Below are positions 43,900 to 55,679 of a stretch of 64,000 bases of DNA, piece by piece; the first letter of the stretch is position 1; each line of letters starts with the position of its first letter. Source of the DNA: Cephalopachus bancanus (Eukaryota; Chordata; Mammalia; Primates; Tarsiidae); NCBI GenBank assembly GCA_027257055.1, contig JAPVLO010000003.1, positions 9,365,501-9,429,500 on the forward strand, read 5' to 3'. Under the pieces are notes generated by a model. It made no database searches, was not told where the DNA came from, and saw only the letters and a program-made list of their open reading frames with translations. The position numbers and the translations under genes were made by a program.

Positions 43900-44176
43900 G
43901 TTTTTTTGTTTGTTTGTTTGTTTGAGTTGGAGTCTCACTGGAGGATCACTGGAGCCCAGCAAGTCAATGCTGGGCTCCAGTGATCCTTCTGCCTCTTTCT
44001 TCCAAGTAGCCAGAACTACAGTTGCACACTACTACGCCCGGCTGATTTTTTTATTTATTGTAGAGATGAGGTCTCACCAAGCTGCCCGGGCTGGTCTAAA
44101 ACCCGGGGTCACAGGCAATCCACAAGCCTCGGCCTCCCGAAGGGCTGGCATTATGGGCTGAGCCACCGAGCCCGGC
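43900..44176 (-). mobile_element. Alu dimer with internal fold-back inversion, antisense
   Basis: Perfect 12-bp target duplication CTGGGTTTTCAG (43888-43899 and 44177-44188). The tail is (TTTG)n. The expected right-arm segment after AGTCTCACT is replaced by an inverted copy of the neighbouring 20 bp, making a perfect hairpin at 43942-43987 (loop AGTCAA). Confidence 0.95.
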
Positions 44177-44322
44177 CTGGGTTTTCAGTTTTAAAGAATA
44201 GAGGCAGTTAAAGGCAGGTAAGTCTGTGTTGTCTCCTAGTTGTAGACATTTTTTACAACTAATTTCATTAACCAGTTAGAAAGCCTTCTTTCTTACTTGA
44301 CATTTAAGATTTATGTGGTTCT

Positions 44323-44605
44323 GGCTGGGTACAGTGGCTCACCCCTGTAATCCCAACATGTTGGGAGGCCAAGGCAGGAGGATTACTTGAACCCAGGAGT
44401 CTGAATCAAAGAAGAAAAACTATCTGGGCGTGATGGCACCCCTGTGGTTCCAGCTACTTGGAAGGCTAAGGTAGAAAGATTGCCAGAGCCCAGCAAGTTG
44501 AGGCAGCGGTGGCCGTGAGCGTGCCACTGCACTCCAGCCTGGGTGACAGAGTGAGACTCCGACTCAAAAATAAATAAATAAATAAACAAACGCACAAACA
44601 AATAG
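44323..44605 (+). mobile_element. Alu dimer with deletion at the arm junction
   Basis: Left arm ends early at CCAGGAGTCTGAATCAAAGA; about 45 bp before the right arm are missing. The tail is (TAAA)n(CAAA)n. Confidence 0.88.
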
Positions 44606-45130
44606 TATGCTTGGCTCCAAGGTGACAGAAGAGGCCAGATACTGCTACTGACCTTAGACAGTAGATGCCAAGATACCAAACAGTCACAAGATAAAGGACA
44701 CATGGATGGGCTCTTCAAAGAGAAACAGCAGATGCTCCTCTTTCTGCTTTTCTTGGTGATAGTTCCCCTTAAAGGAGATGGGCTGTTAATCTCCAACAGG
44801 AAAAGGATGCTAAATCTGGTGGAGAGTAAAGAAGATATTACAGTGAGGAAAAAGGAATTAATCTATAAAATCTATATGGGGAAAGCCTTATTACTTTGAG
44901 TTGACTTTGAGATGTTTTGTCACCTACTTCTGTGCCACCAGCTGGCTTCACATGGACAATAAACTCTCCAAAAATACTTAGTGTAAAATTGTTGTTTGTC
45001 TTCATGAATTTACTCTGGTGAGCTCCGGTGGAACATTACTCCATAGGGAGAGGTAGAGTCCCAGGACAGCCACCTAGTCACTCTCTGAATTACTAACAGT
45101 CAAGTCATCACAAATAGCTCCCCTCTGCAA
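44606..45130. other. Unassigned sequence
   Basis: No repeat or gene was recognised. Confidence 0.4.
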
Positions 45131-45134
45131 CCTT

Positions 45135-45292
45135 CCCCATGGTTATGGTTGCCCCTAATTCCCTAGCAAGCTTGACGTTTTCTTTCTCACTTGTATCAGT
45201 GTATTTTCATTCTGCAGCCAAGCTGTCCTGGACCAATGGCACTGTCTAGTCCATATGCTTAGCACATAGCAAGCACTTAAAATTCATTAACT
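45135..45292 (+). mobile_element. L2 3' end fragment
   Basis: AATGGCACTGTCTAGTCCAT, TGCTTAGCACATAGCAAGCA and AAAATTCATTAACTGAAT fit the L2 3' terminus. Confidence 0.6.
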
Positions 45293-45294
45293 GA

Positions 45295-46985
45295 ATCCAA
45301 CACTTCCTCCTTTACTTCCAAATTAACATTTTCTCCCAGCTGGGTGGGACTTTATCCCTTTCTTAATCTAGATGCTATTTTCTCTGACTCTGCCTGGCTG
45401 GACTAGCCATATGAATAAGGAAGACAAACTACTTTCCCTACTTTCAGAGATATTGCCCCATCTAGATGTCACCTAGGTGTCACAGATCCTAGGCATTAAT
45501 TTTTAAAAATCCACCTTGAGAATAGTTGTACATTAAGTGGTTGCTCCGTGGTCCCAAATAGCTTATTTAGACTCTCTCTGACAAGTAAATTGTCAAAACA
45601 TATGGCTCTTTTCTTTATTGACAGCACAACCTCTCTCCTGCAGGTTGACAACAGAGAAAACACTAAACTTTCAAGTTTTCCAATCTTCTTCCAGGTTCCA
45701 GTTGCAGCAAATAATATTTGTGAGGAATTACCTAAAGGATGTATAGTTCGCCCATTCCTCTGAGCCGTCACAATGTTATCTTTGCATCAAGTCAAGTCAT
45801 CAGAGAAAATTGATTTGGCTTTTGCTTGTTGTGCCTGGTGTTTTGACTTTAACCTACAAGGAGAGAGATCATTTTTTAAAGGCCATAAAAAATTTTGTTT
45901 GGGAGCCTTTTATAGACATGTTGTCAAAGGCTGTCACAAAGTATTTTCTTGAGGATTATACAGGAGAAGTCTTGCTCCATACTCAGTTCTAGGAACTGTA
46001 TTTTATCTTATGCACATTGTGAATGAGGCCTCTTTGCATTCATTGCTAGGAAGCTTAATGTTAAATTGACAGCCCATATTTAGCAAATGTACAAGACCTT
46101 GAAATTTTGTGTGCTGACTTTACCTCTGGTTTTCTTGTAATTTTGCTACTCTTTGCTACTTTATTGTAATTTGACTACTCTTATTTACTCGATTTGCTCA
46201 GATTTCCCACTTAATTTTTTTGCTCTGTTCTACCTGATATATTTTTGTAAGCTGCCACAAATCCTTTGGAAAGGAAAGCCTACATAAATATATGATTTTT
46301 TATTAATCCAAGGATCATTGTAGATCAGTCTCAAATGATATTACATTCAAGTAACACTGTACAATAACCAAATGTGATCAAATGGTAATTCTGTTTTTTG
46401 TGAAAACTTTGAGCTAAGTTCACATATATGGTATACAGAACCACTTTCTAAAATTCAGTTTCTTCATCTTTCCACCCTTCTCAGGCTTCTCTACTGTCTG
46501 TCTCTTCCCATACCCCATAGGACTCATCCAACTCTCCACTCCCAAAGCTGTTTTCTTCCTCTTCTTCTCTCTTCGATCCATTCATTTATGTGACTCCTCT
46601 TCATTAAGCAAGGTTCTTTCCTTTATTGAAGAGGAGAGAAAATGAGAAGATGAGGCTGGATACCAGAGGATTCCTTTTGGCTGGGGAAAGAGAGTAAAGA
46701 CAACAGCACTCCAAGGTAAATAATTTATCTCATTACCTATACATCATTGTTTTGTGGGTTTTTTTAAATTTACTAGTCACTGAAGCTTTACTGAGCTTTA
46801 CTTAATAAAGTCTCACCCCACAAAGTCAGCACTTCTAAATACCTGAGATCCCTGACCTTAGGAGGAGAGAGAGGTGGGAAAGAAGAAAGGGTATAGTATG
46901 CTGGAGGAGGGCGGGGGGATAAGCCTATCCTGAGAAATCATCCCAAAGTAGGAAAATGCCTTGTACAAGAAAACATTCTTGGCAT
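45295..46985. other. Unassigned sequence, largest repeat-poor stretch
   Basis: About 1.7 kb without recognised repeats. Two frames on opposite strands (45496-45771 minus; 45548-45763 plus) overlap, so neither has independent support. AT-rich near 46100-46320. Confidence 0.5.
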
Positions 46986-46987
46986 TC

Positions 46988-47168
46988 TCGCCTTTTAAAA
47001 TTAGATCAAACTAAACGTTCACTACTAGAGAAATGATTAGGTCAATTGCACTCTATTCGTGAAATGGTATATTTTTCACCCATTAGGTTTTTATTTTAAA
47101 GACTGTATTGCAGCAGTTTATGTAGTAATAATTGAAAAAAAGCAAAATAAATTGTATTATAATTTACT
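46988..47168 (+). mobile_element. Old L1 ORF2 fragment
   Basis: ACTAGAGAAATGATTAGGTC and GAAATGGTATATTTTTCACC resemble the L1 ORF2 tail region (ggactggttaaataaattatgg). Confidence 0.45.
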
Positions 47169-47394
47169 TACCAATTTGTGTGTCCTTACCACCATTAGGC
47201 AGCAGGAAGAATTAGGGGTGGAGTGGGGGAAGCCAGGCCAAGGTAGAACTCTGAGGAACACTGACACTTATGAAATGTTCCAGGAAGGAGTGCCTTCAAA
47301 GGAGACAGAAAAGATGAAGTGAAGAAGTCATGAAAAGGCATGAACTGACAGCAGCATGATGTCACGGAAGCTAAGAGAAGATGGCATGTTCAGA

Positions 47395-47592
47395 GTGTCA
47401 GACACTTAATATTCATTACCACGTGTAGTCCTCACAAAAGTCCTGAGTGATCCCATTACACTCGTTTTGCTATGAGCCAACTGGATTTCAAGAGGTTGAG
47501 CAAGTTGGACAATATCCCAGAGTAAAGGAGAGATGGGATTTGGGCTGAGGCCTGCCTCGAGGCAAAGCACATGCTCTTTGTTTTGCACCAGG
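47395..47592 (+). mobile_element. MIR
   Basis: TTCATTACCACGTGTAGTCC, TCACAAAAGTCCTGAGTGAT and AGAGGTTGAGCAAGTTGGAC are in MIR order. Confidence 0.7.
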
Positions 47593-47594
47593 CT

Positions 47595-47950
47595 GTCTTC
47601 CTGCCACAATAGAAATATCTTCTGAATGTATTTGAGGTCATGGGTCAGGTGGGATCAATCAGTTGTATCTTCCAGTCAATCAATACACTTTTGAAGCAAG
47701 GACAGAGGTGAGGGGGGAGGGGTGAGAGAATGGACCCCAGGGTGATGGATTAGTGTGGGGATTGCAGACTCCATTCCCCACAGGGCAATTAAGGCAAAAT
47801 GGTAGTATGGCGAGGGAAGGTGGAGTGGCAAATTAGCGTTTGCACACACTGTCTATAGGGGACAGGAGCATAGGCCTACTGTTATCAGACATTCCACTTT
47901 GTTTAGCAAAGCCCCAAATCTGAACTTTATCTTTCTATTCTTTTCAGTTT
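47595..47950. other. Unassigned sequence
   Basis: No gene or repeat was recognised. Purine-rich around 47700-47725. Confidence 0.4.
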
Positions 47951-47952
47951 TT

Positions 47953-48254
<302 letters not shown>

Positions 48255-48256
48255 TT

Positions 48257-48955
48257 TATTTAAATTTTTGATGTTGGAAACTAATTAAAAGCATTTTAAA
48301 CACTATGCGGACTAACCAAAATTGTGGAGTTAATAGGGCCCAGTTTTAGACCCCTGGCTGAGCACTTCTAAAGATAGAGTTTGTCTTCAGGTAACTACCC
48401 TCAGTGATGCTGATTCCATGCAGAGTCAATGCCCAGGCTAAGAGGAAATCCCCCCGGGCTAACTAGGAAAGGGAGCAGGCCTTGAATGGGCGTTTCTCTC
48501 TCCATCTTCCTTCCCCAGCTAGTCTCATTGGGCCCATCAGTCAACTTTCTGTGATGAATGCTTTGTTGGGTTCTGTTCCATGGAGTTAAAAGAGCATGGA
48601 GTATCTCTCATCACAGCCCCTTTTTAAGGAAAATAAATGGCCAACTCCCTAGAGTTGAGAATTTTTTTATGCAATGACTTTCCTCTATGAGATTTATTGC
48701 AGCAGCTTTGTGAGAGATTTGTAGTAAGTAGTGTTCGGGCTCTAGGTCTTAAATCCTCAATGCCACAGTCATAACTCTCCAGGAAGGAAGTGACAGAAGA
48801 TCACAGTAGCTAATATTGCATTATGATGATACTGTCTTCCCAGAAATGATTGTGGTCTTGCTGCTGCTGTCTTACTTAGGCAACACGAGCTCTTCAGATG
48901 TGCTTGAGATATCTGTTCTGGTGGTGCTTTGTAAGACCCAGGAGAATGTACAGTC
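48257..48955. other. Unassigned sequence
   Basis: No gene or repeat was recognised over about 700 bp. Confidence 0.45.
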
Positions 48956-48957
48956 TA

Positions 48958-49108
48958 GGGGTAGACAGCAAACATGTGCTGAACATCTACCATCCCCTTT
49001 TCACATAGGGGAAGACGGAGGCTTTAAGACATTAAATAAATTTCCTGAGATATTCAGCTCTAAAACTTCTGATTGCAAAACAGATCATGTCCACTATGCC
49101 ACCTGTAA
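48958..49108 (+). mobile_element. MIR fragment
   Basis: TGTGCTGAACATCTACCATC, CCCTTTTCACATAGGGGAAG and GATCATGTCCACTATGCCAC fit a diverged MIR. Confidence 0.55.
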
Positions 49109-49239
49109 CATATTTTTATTTTAGATACGCGAAAGAATATTAATTAATCAAAGTTGATAGGAGTGAATGGTGAAATATTTTTATCATTTTAGGTTTAGCC
49201 TGCCTCTATTACTTTTAGACTACAGTGTACAATAAACAG

Positions 49240-50062
49240 CTTAAATGACACCATGAAGGAAAATCAGACAAAGCCAGGTTGTAGAATAAAGACAACTGTC
49301 ATGGTCTCAAGAATCAATGTTATGGCGGGAAAATGTCAGGGTATTGTTTTAGATGAAAAGATTCAAAAGACAACCAAATGTAAAAAATAACCTTAATTGG
49401 GTTGGGTGTGGTGGCTCAAGCCTGTAATCCCAGCACTTTGGGAGGCAGAGGTGAGAGGATTGCCTGAGTCCAGGGGTTCGAGACCAGCCTGGGCGAGACC
49501 TCATCTCTACAATAAATCAAAAAATTAGCTGGGCATGGCAACACACACCTGTAGTTCCAGCTACTTGGAATGTTGAGGAGAAAGGATCCCCTGAGGCCAG
49601 CAGGTAAGGTTGAGGTGACTGTGAGCGTACCATGCACTCCAGCCTGGGTGACAGAGTGAGATTCCAACTAAAATAAAACACCAAAAAGAACACCTTAATT
49701 GGATCCTGGTTCTGAAAGGGCTAACTATATAAGGTTTCTGAGAACAATTGAGGAAATGTGACTATGGACTGGATATTAGGTGATATTAGGGAATTATTAT
49801 TATTTGTTTTAAGTGTGATAATGGTATTGTAGTTATGCAGAGAAACAGCCTTATTCTTAGGAGAAGTATTTAGGAGTAAAATATGATGTCTGCTCTTTAA
49901 TTTCAAGTGGCTGAGAAAAAATTATGCATGTTTGTATATGTAAAATATGGCAAAACGTTATCCTCTGCTGAATCTAGATGGTTAATACGTAAGTGTTTAT
50001 TAACCTATTCTTTCATCTTTTCTGTGTTTTAAAATGTTTCATAGTAAAAAGTGAAAATATGC
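49240..50062 (+). mobile_element. Old L1 3' UTR split by an Alu
   Basis: The 49240-49400 part (GACACCATGAAGGAAAATCA, GTCATGGTCTCAAGAATC) and the 49703-50062 part (TGTGACTATGGACTGGATAT, GTGATAATGGTATTGTAGTT, TTTAAAATGTTTCATAGTAA) are collinear L1M 3' UTR. Confidence 0.75.
49401..49691 (+). mobile_element. Alu dimer inside old L1
   Basis: Perfect 11-bp duplication ACCTTAATTGG (49390-49400 and 49692-49702). The tail is AAAATAAAACACC. Confidence 0.95.
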
Positions 50063-50480
50063 AAATTTAAAAATTGATTAAATTAAGTTGCCTTAGAATG
50101 ATAGGGAGGAGGCTGCACTGAACAGAGTGAAAACATTTTTTAAATCCCTGTAGAACATCACAACTGTGGAGTATCTCAGAATATACACTCATTATACTAA
50201 ATGTAAAAAATATTTTAGAAGGATAGGTACATGGTGATAGGACAGGATTTTAGCCATGTAAATACACATTTGCAGGTGAGGAAGCACTAGAAATATATCT
50301 GTTAGCTTGGTGGAAATAAAGGGGATTTTTTTTTCTAAATTATTCTTACTATAGCTTCCTTTCTATTTATATAATTGTCAAAAACTATGTTCATGGATCA
50401 AGCCAGAAAAAGATCATAACTCTTTAGCGATGATGTAGGGTTACAACGGCTAAATATTTTCCTTTTAAAAGTCATCCTAT
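50063..50480. other. AT-rich sequence, possibly old L1
   Basis: Composition and a few motifs suggest more L1M 3' material, but nothing conclusive. Confidence 0.3.
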
Positions 50481-50481
50481 C

Positions 50482-50776
50482 CGGGCTTGGTGGCTCAGCC
50501 TGTAATCCCGGCAATTTGGGAGGCTGAGACGAGTGGATTGCCTGAGCCTGCGGGTTCAAGACCCACCCGGGGCAACTTGGTGAGATCTTGTCTCTACAAT
50601 AAATCAAAAATTAGCCAGGCGTGGTAGCGCGTGCCTGTAGTTCCGGCTACTTGGAAGGCTGAGGCGGAAGGTTGGCTGGAGCCCAGCAGGTCGAGACTGC
50701 AGTGGCCGGGAGCGTGCCACTGCACTCCAGTCTGGGCGACAGAGTGAGACTCCAACTCAAAAAAAAAAAAGTTAAA
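50482..50776 (+). mobile_element. Alu dimer, young tarsier-type
   Basis: CCGGGCTTGGTGGCTCAGCC at the start, CpG-rich right arm (CCAGGCGTGGTAGCGCGTG) and the CTCCAACTC end with A12. Confidence 0.94.
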
Positions 50777-50794
50777 AAAAGAAAAGAAAATTGT

Positions 50795-50996
50795 CTAAAA
50801 CAGATTGACAAATATAGGCCAACCACCTATTTTTGTAAATAAAGTTTTATTGGGACACAGCCATGTAGCATATTTACATATTGTCTATGGGTGCTTACAC
50901 ACTACAATGGCAGAGTTGAGTAGTTTCAATAGAAACTGTGTAATACACAAAGCCTAAGTACCTCGTCCTTTAAGTTTGTTGACCCCTGGTCTAGAA
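50795..50996 (+). mobile_element. hAT-Charlie-type non-autonomous element
   Basis: GTAAATAAAGTTTTATTGGG, ACAATGGCAGAGTTGAGTAG and GTTTGTTGACCCCTGGTC match the same family as 15921-16118, with more damaged ends. Confidence 0.8.
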
Positions 50997-50999
50997 GTA

Positions 51000-51145
51000 T
51001 ATACAAGTATGTATATGAAAAAGGATCAAATGAGAATATGGAAAAACTTAGGTTGATTTATTAAAGTGGAGGGATTGTAGATTATTTCTTATTCAAATTT
51101 TAAAATTTACATTGTTTTTACAATGTGATTTTGTTCATTACATAA
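51000..51145 (+). mobile_element. Possible old L1 3' end
   Basis: GGAGGGATTGTAGATTATTT and ATTGTTTTTACAATGTGATT resemble L1M 3' UTR ends. Low certainty. Confidence 0.35.
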
Positions 51146-51149
51146 ATAT

Positions 51150-51260
51150 TTTGTTGTTGTTTTGGGGTTTTTTTGTTTTAATTTTTTATTTTAAAGAAGT
51201 GGGGTACAATTCAGGGTTAAATATACAAATGTTCATTATTCAGGTACCCTTGTTCATACT
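51150..51260 (-). mobile_element. Very short L1 3' end, antisense
   Basis: A T-rich tail (51151-51188) precedes AAGTGGGGTACAATTCAGGG and TTCATTATTCAGGTACCC, which equals the last ~75 bp of the L1 at 51.6 kb. Confidence 0.8.
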
Positions 51261-51566
51261 GTTTTTGTTTTATTTTGTTTTGTTTAAGTTTTCATTTTTT
51301 AAATTTATTACTGTGTATAAACCTTAACAGTGTTATGCTTTGCTATAGGTAAGCATTCACAATTTGTTTGATAAAACATAGACATATAAATAAGTCTATT
51401 CTTCAGTGTGGGAATGATAAGATTTACTAAATGCATGCTAAATGTTGCCTTTCATAAGGCAATTATTTTGTCCTTTTAGTAATTATGAGAGAATATAGAA
51501 AAATATTTACCAGTTTTTTAAAATTTCTTTTTTACTATGCCTACTTAGACCATCCCAAACATTGGT
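51261..51566. other. Unassigned AT-rich sequence
   Basis: No repeat or gene was recognised. Confidence 0.4.
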
Positions 51567-51784
51567 GATTTTTTTTTTTCATAATCAATATTTTTTATTA
51601 TGGTTTTGTGGGGTACAGTTAAGGGTTAGGTGTACAATAATGTTTCATTCAGGCACCCTGTTGATAAGAGGTGTTTCCCTAGCCCCAGACAGATATTTGC
51701 TACTGTTAATCCCATCTCCCCCCCCATAGTTTCCCAGTACCGTCAGTCATTTTCTTATAGTATTACATGGATGTTCAAGGTCCA

Positions 51785-54700
51785 TTATATGAGTGAGAAC
51801 ATGTGATACTCAGATCTTTGTTTCTGTGAGAGGTCACTCAGTATTATAGACTCTAGTTCTATCCAGGTTGCTGCGAAATTCATGATTTTGTTCTTTTTTA
51901 TGGCTGTGTAGTATTCCATTGTGTATATGTACCACATTTTTTTAATCCAGTCCTCTTTTGATGGGCAGCATGGTTGTTTCCAGGTTCTTGCTATTGTGAA
52001 CAACACTGCGATAAACATACGTGTGCAGGTATCTTTTTTATAGAGTGATTTGAGTTCTTCAGGGTATATTCCCAGTAGAGGGATTGCGGGGTCATATGGG
52101 AGGTTGATATTTAGAGCCTTTAGGAATCGCCATGCTGCTTTCCACAGAGGTTGCACTAGTTTACACTCCCACCAACAGTGTAGAAGTGTTCCCTTTTCAC
52201 CACAACCTCTCCAGCAGCTGTTATTTTTTGAGGTGTTGATAATTGCCATTCTGGCTGGAGTTAGGTGGTATCTCAGTATGGTTTTGATTTGCATCTCCCT
52301 GATGATTAGTGAGGTTGAACATTCCTTCATATGTTTGTTGGCTGCTCAGATGTCCTCTTTTGTGAAGTGTCTGTTCATATCTTTTGCCCATTTTATAATG
52401 GGGTTGTTTGTTTTTTTCTTTTCAGCATGTTTGAGTTCCTTGTAGATTCAGGATGTTAAGCCTTTGTCAGACCTGATGTTGGCAAACACTTTTTCCCAGT
52501 CTGTAGGCTGTCTCCCTGCTCTCTTGATGATTTCTTTGGCCTTGTAGAAGCTTGTCAGTTTAATAAGGTCCCACTTGTTTATCTTCTCTCTTATGACCTG
52601 TGGGTTTCGGGTTTTGTTCAGGAAATGGATGCCAGTTCCGATTTCCATGAGGGTATTTCCTTCATTTTCTAGATTCTTATGGTTTGAGGTTTTACATTTA
52701 GGTCTCGGATTCATTTGGAGTTAACCTTTGTGCATGGCGATAGATAGGGGTCCTGTTTCAATCTTCTGCACGTGGTCATCCAGTTTTCCCAACACCATTT
52801 ACTGAATAGGTTCTCCTCTCCCCAGTGATAGGTGGTGGAGGCCTTGTCGAAGATGAGTTGGTTGAGAAATTGAGGTTTTGCTTCTGGAATCTCAATTCTA
52901 TTCCATTGATTTTTATATGCCTGTTCCTATACCAATACCAAGCTGTTTTGATGATTGTAGCTTTATAGTAAAATTTGAAGTCTGGTAATGTGATACCACC
53001 TGCTTTGTTTTTTTAGCTGAGAATTTTTCTGGCTATTCTTGGACGTTTGTGTTTCCATATGAATTCCTGTGTTGTTTTTTCTAGGTCTGAGAAGAATGTT
53101 GCTGGTAATTTGATGGGTATTGCATTGAATTTGTAGATTGCCTTAGGTAAGATGGACATCTTCCCAATGTTGATTCTTCCAATCCATGAGCATGGGATAT
53201 TTTTCCACTTGTTTGTGTCATCTTTGATTTCACGTCTCTGGTTAGGAAGATGCCAAGGTATTTCATTTTTTTTGTGGCTATTGTGAATGGAATTGTGTTT
53301 TTTATTTGGGTTTCTGTTTGTTTATTATTGGTGTAGAGAAATGCGATTGTCTTTTGTACATTTATTTTGTATCCTGAGACTTTGCCAAAGGCCTTTATCA
53401 GTGTAAGGAGGTTTTTGACAGATTCTCTTGGGTTTTCAAGGTACACAATCATATCATCTGCAAAGAGAGATAATTTGACTTCCTCTTTTCCTATTTGGAT
53501 ACCCGTGATTGCCTCCTCTTCTCTGATTGCTCGAGCCAGGACTTCCAATACTATGTTGAACAGGAGGGGTGAGAGTGGGCATCCTTGTCTTGTTCCAGTT
53601 TTCAGGGGAAATGGTTCCAATTTTTGTCCATTTAGGAGTATGCTGGCTGTGGGTTTCTCATAGATGGCTTTTACTATTTTGAGGTATGTTCCCCGTATGC
53701 CTAGATGTTTGAGGGTTTTTATCAAGAAGGGGTGCTGGATATTATCAGAAGCTTTTTCTGCATCTAATGATATAATCATGTGGTTTTTGTTTTGACATCT
53801 GTTGATGTATTTAATTACATTTATGGTTTTACCAATGTTGAACCAGCCTTACATCCCAGGAATGAAGCCTACTTGGCCATGATGGATGATTTTTGAGATA
53901 TATTGCTGAACTCGGTTTGCTAAGATCTTGTTGAGAATTTTATCGTCTATGTTCATCAAAGATTGGCCTGTAGTTCTCTTTCTTTGTTGGATATTGACTT
54001 CGTAAAATGATTTGGGGAGAGTTCCATCTTTTTCAATCGCCTGGAATACCTTCAGTAGGATTAGTGTCAGTTCCTCCTTAAATGTATTGTAGAATTCTGC
54101 TGGAAAGCTATCTGAACCAGGGCTTTTTTTGGTAGGAAGTTTTCTTATTATGTAATCGATTTCCTTGATTGCTATTGGTCTATTTACAGTCTCAATTTCT
54201 TCTTGTTCCAATCTAGGTAGGTTGTGTGATGTCAGAAAGTCCTCCATTTCCTTAAGGTTTTCAAGTTTGTTTCCATACAAGTGTATGTAGTAGTCTCTAA
54301 TGATCTTTTGTATTTCTTCAGGGTCAGATGTGACTTCATCTTTTGTGTTTCTGATTGTGCTTGCTTGGTTTTTTTCTCGTTTTTTCTTTGTCAGTCTAGC
54401 TAGGGGACCAATGATCTTGTTTATCCTTTCGAAGAACCAGCTTTTGGTTTCATTGATTTTTTGTATTATCTTTTTGTCTTCTGTGTCCTGCATTTGGGCT
54501 TTTATTTTGGTGATCTGGATTCTTCTGCTGAAATTAGGGTTTTTGTGGTCTTGCTTATCCAGCTTCCTTAGGTGGCTTGTTAAGCTGTTAATTTGTGTTC
54601 CTTCCATTTTCTTCATGTGTGTTTGTAGGGATATAAATTCCCCTCTTACTGCAGCTTTTAAGGCATCCCAGAGATTTTGGTAAGATGTTTCTTCATTTTC

Positions 54701-55590
54701 ATTTGTTTCCAGGTATCTTCTGATACCTGTTTTGATTTCATCATTTACCCAGGAGTTGTTTAACATCATGCTGTTTAGTGTCCATGTCTTTGTGGGTTTT
54801 GGGGGGACCTTGTTGGTGTCAATGTTTATTTTTATTCCACCGTGGTCCAAGAAGGTGCATGGTAGAATTTCGGTCCTTTTAAGTTTGCTTATGCTTGATT
54901 TATGGCCAATTGCGTGGTCGATCTTAGAATACGTTCCATGTGGTGATGAGTAGAATGTGTATTCTGTGGTCTTTGGATGGAGTGTTCTGTAGGTATCAGT
55001 TAAGTCCATTTGATCCAGAGTCACATTGAGGTTCCGGATCTCCTTGCTGATTTTTTGTCCTGATGATCTGTCTAGGGTTGTGAGTGGAGTATTAAAGTCC
55101 CCAGTTATGATGGTGTTAGAGTCAATAGCTTTCTTTAGTTTTCCTAGAAGTTGCTTTATGAAAGTTGGTGCACTTATGTTGGGTGCATATATGTTTAGGA
55201 TAGATATTTCTTGTTGATGGAGTGAACCTTTTATCATTATATAGTGGCCTTCTGTTCTTTTTTAATTTTTGATAGCTTAAATGGTATTTTGTCTGAAATT
55301 AGGATCGCAACTCCTCCTTTCCTTTGTGTTCCATTCACCTGAAAGTTTGTTTCCCATCCTCTTACTTTGAGTCTGTGGGTGTCCTTTCTAGTGAGATGAG
55401 TCTCTTGAAGGCAATAGATTGTTGCCTGATGATAGTTTATCCATTTTGCCATTCTATGTCTTTTCACTGGTGCATTTAGTTCATTCACATTTAGGCTAAT
55501 AATTGAAATGCAAGAGTTGATCCCTGTCATAAGGTTCTTACAGAGTTGTTCCTGTTTGTTGTCTTTCTTTGGGTTTTGGAGTTGGCTCAT
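51785..55590 (-). pseudogene. L1 ORF2 (endonuclease-reverse transcriptase), broken
   Basis: ORF2 nicks target DNA and copies RNA by target-primed reverse transcription. The true ATG is at 55590 (MSQLQNPKK). The endonuclease part shows LNVNELN, LQETHL, GDFNTPL, YSKIDH and LDH, keeping the usual acidic, Asn and His positions. A one-base shift near 55255, in an A-rich tract, breaks the frame after about 112 codons. The next piece (55237-53849) runs through the linker to VGFIPGM but has lost about 14-25 residues around [13 protein letters not shown], near the start of the reverse transcriptase. The 53779-53081 piece holds [10 protein letters not shown] and the catalytic FADD ([10 protein letters not shown]). 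It shifts frame after LTRDVKSKM. Later pieces are 52714-52448 and 52330-51785. The last carries the C-X3-C-X7-H-X4-C motif ([18 protein letters not shown]). Confidence 0.95.
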
Positions 55591-55679
55591 GTGTGTTCTT
55601 AATCTTTTGCCTGTACTCTTGTGAAGAGTGTTGTTCTTTTTTCTTTTTCTTCTGTGCTCAGTACTTTCTTAAGTGTTTC

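Noticed and set aside
54300..54683. Plus-strand hydrophobic frames opposite L1 ORF2
   Set aside because: They are antisense shadows of the L1 coding strand; their Phe/Leu/Ser richness is the complement of Lys/Glu/Arg codons.
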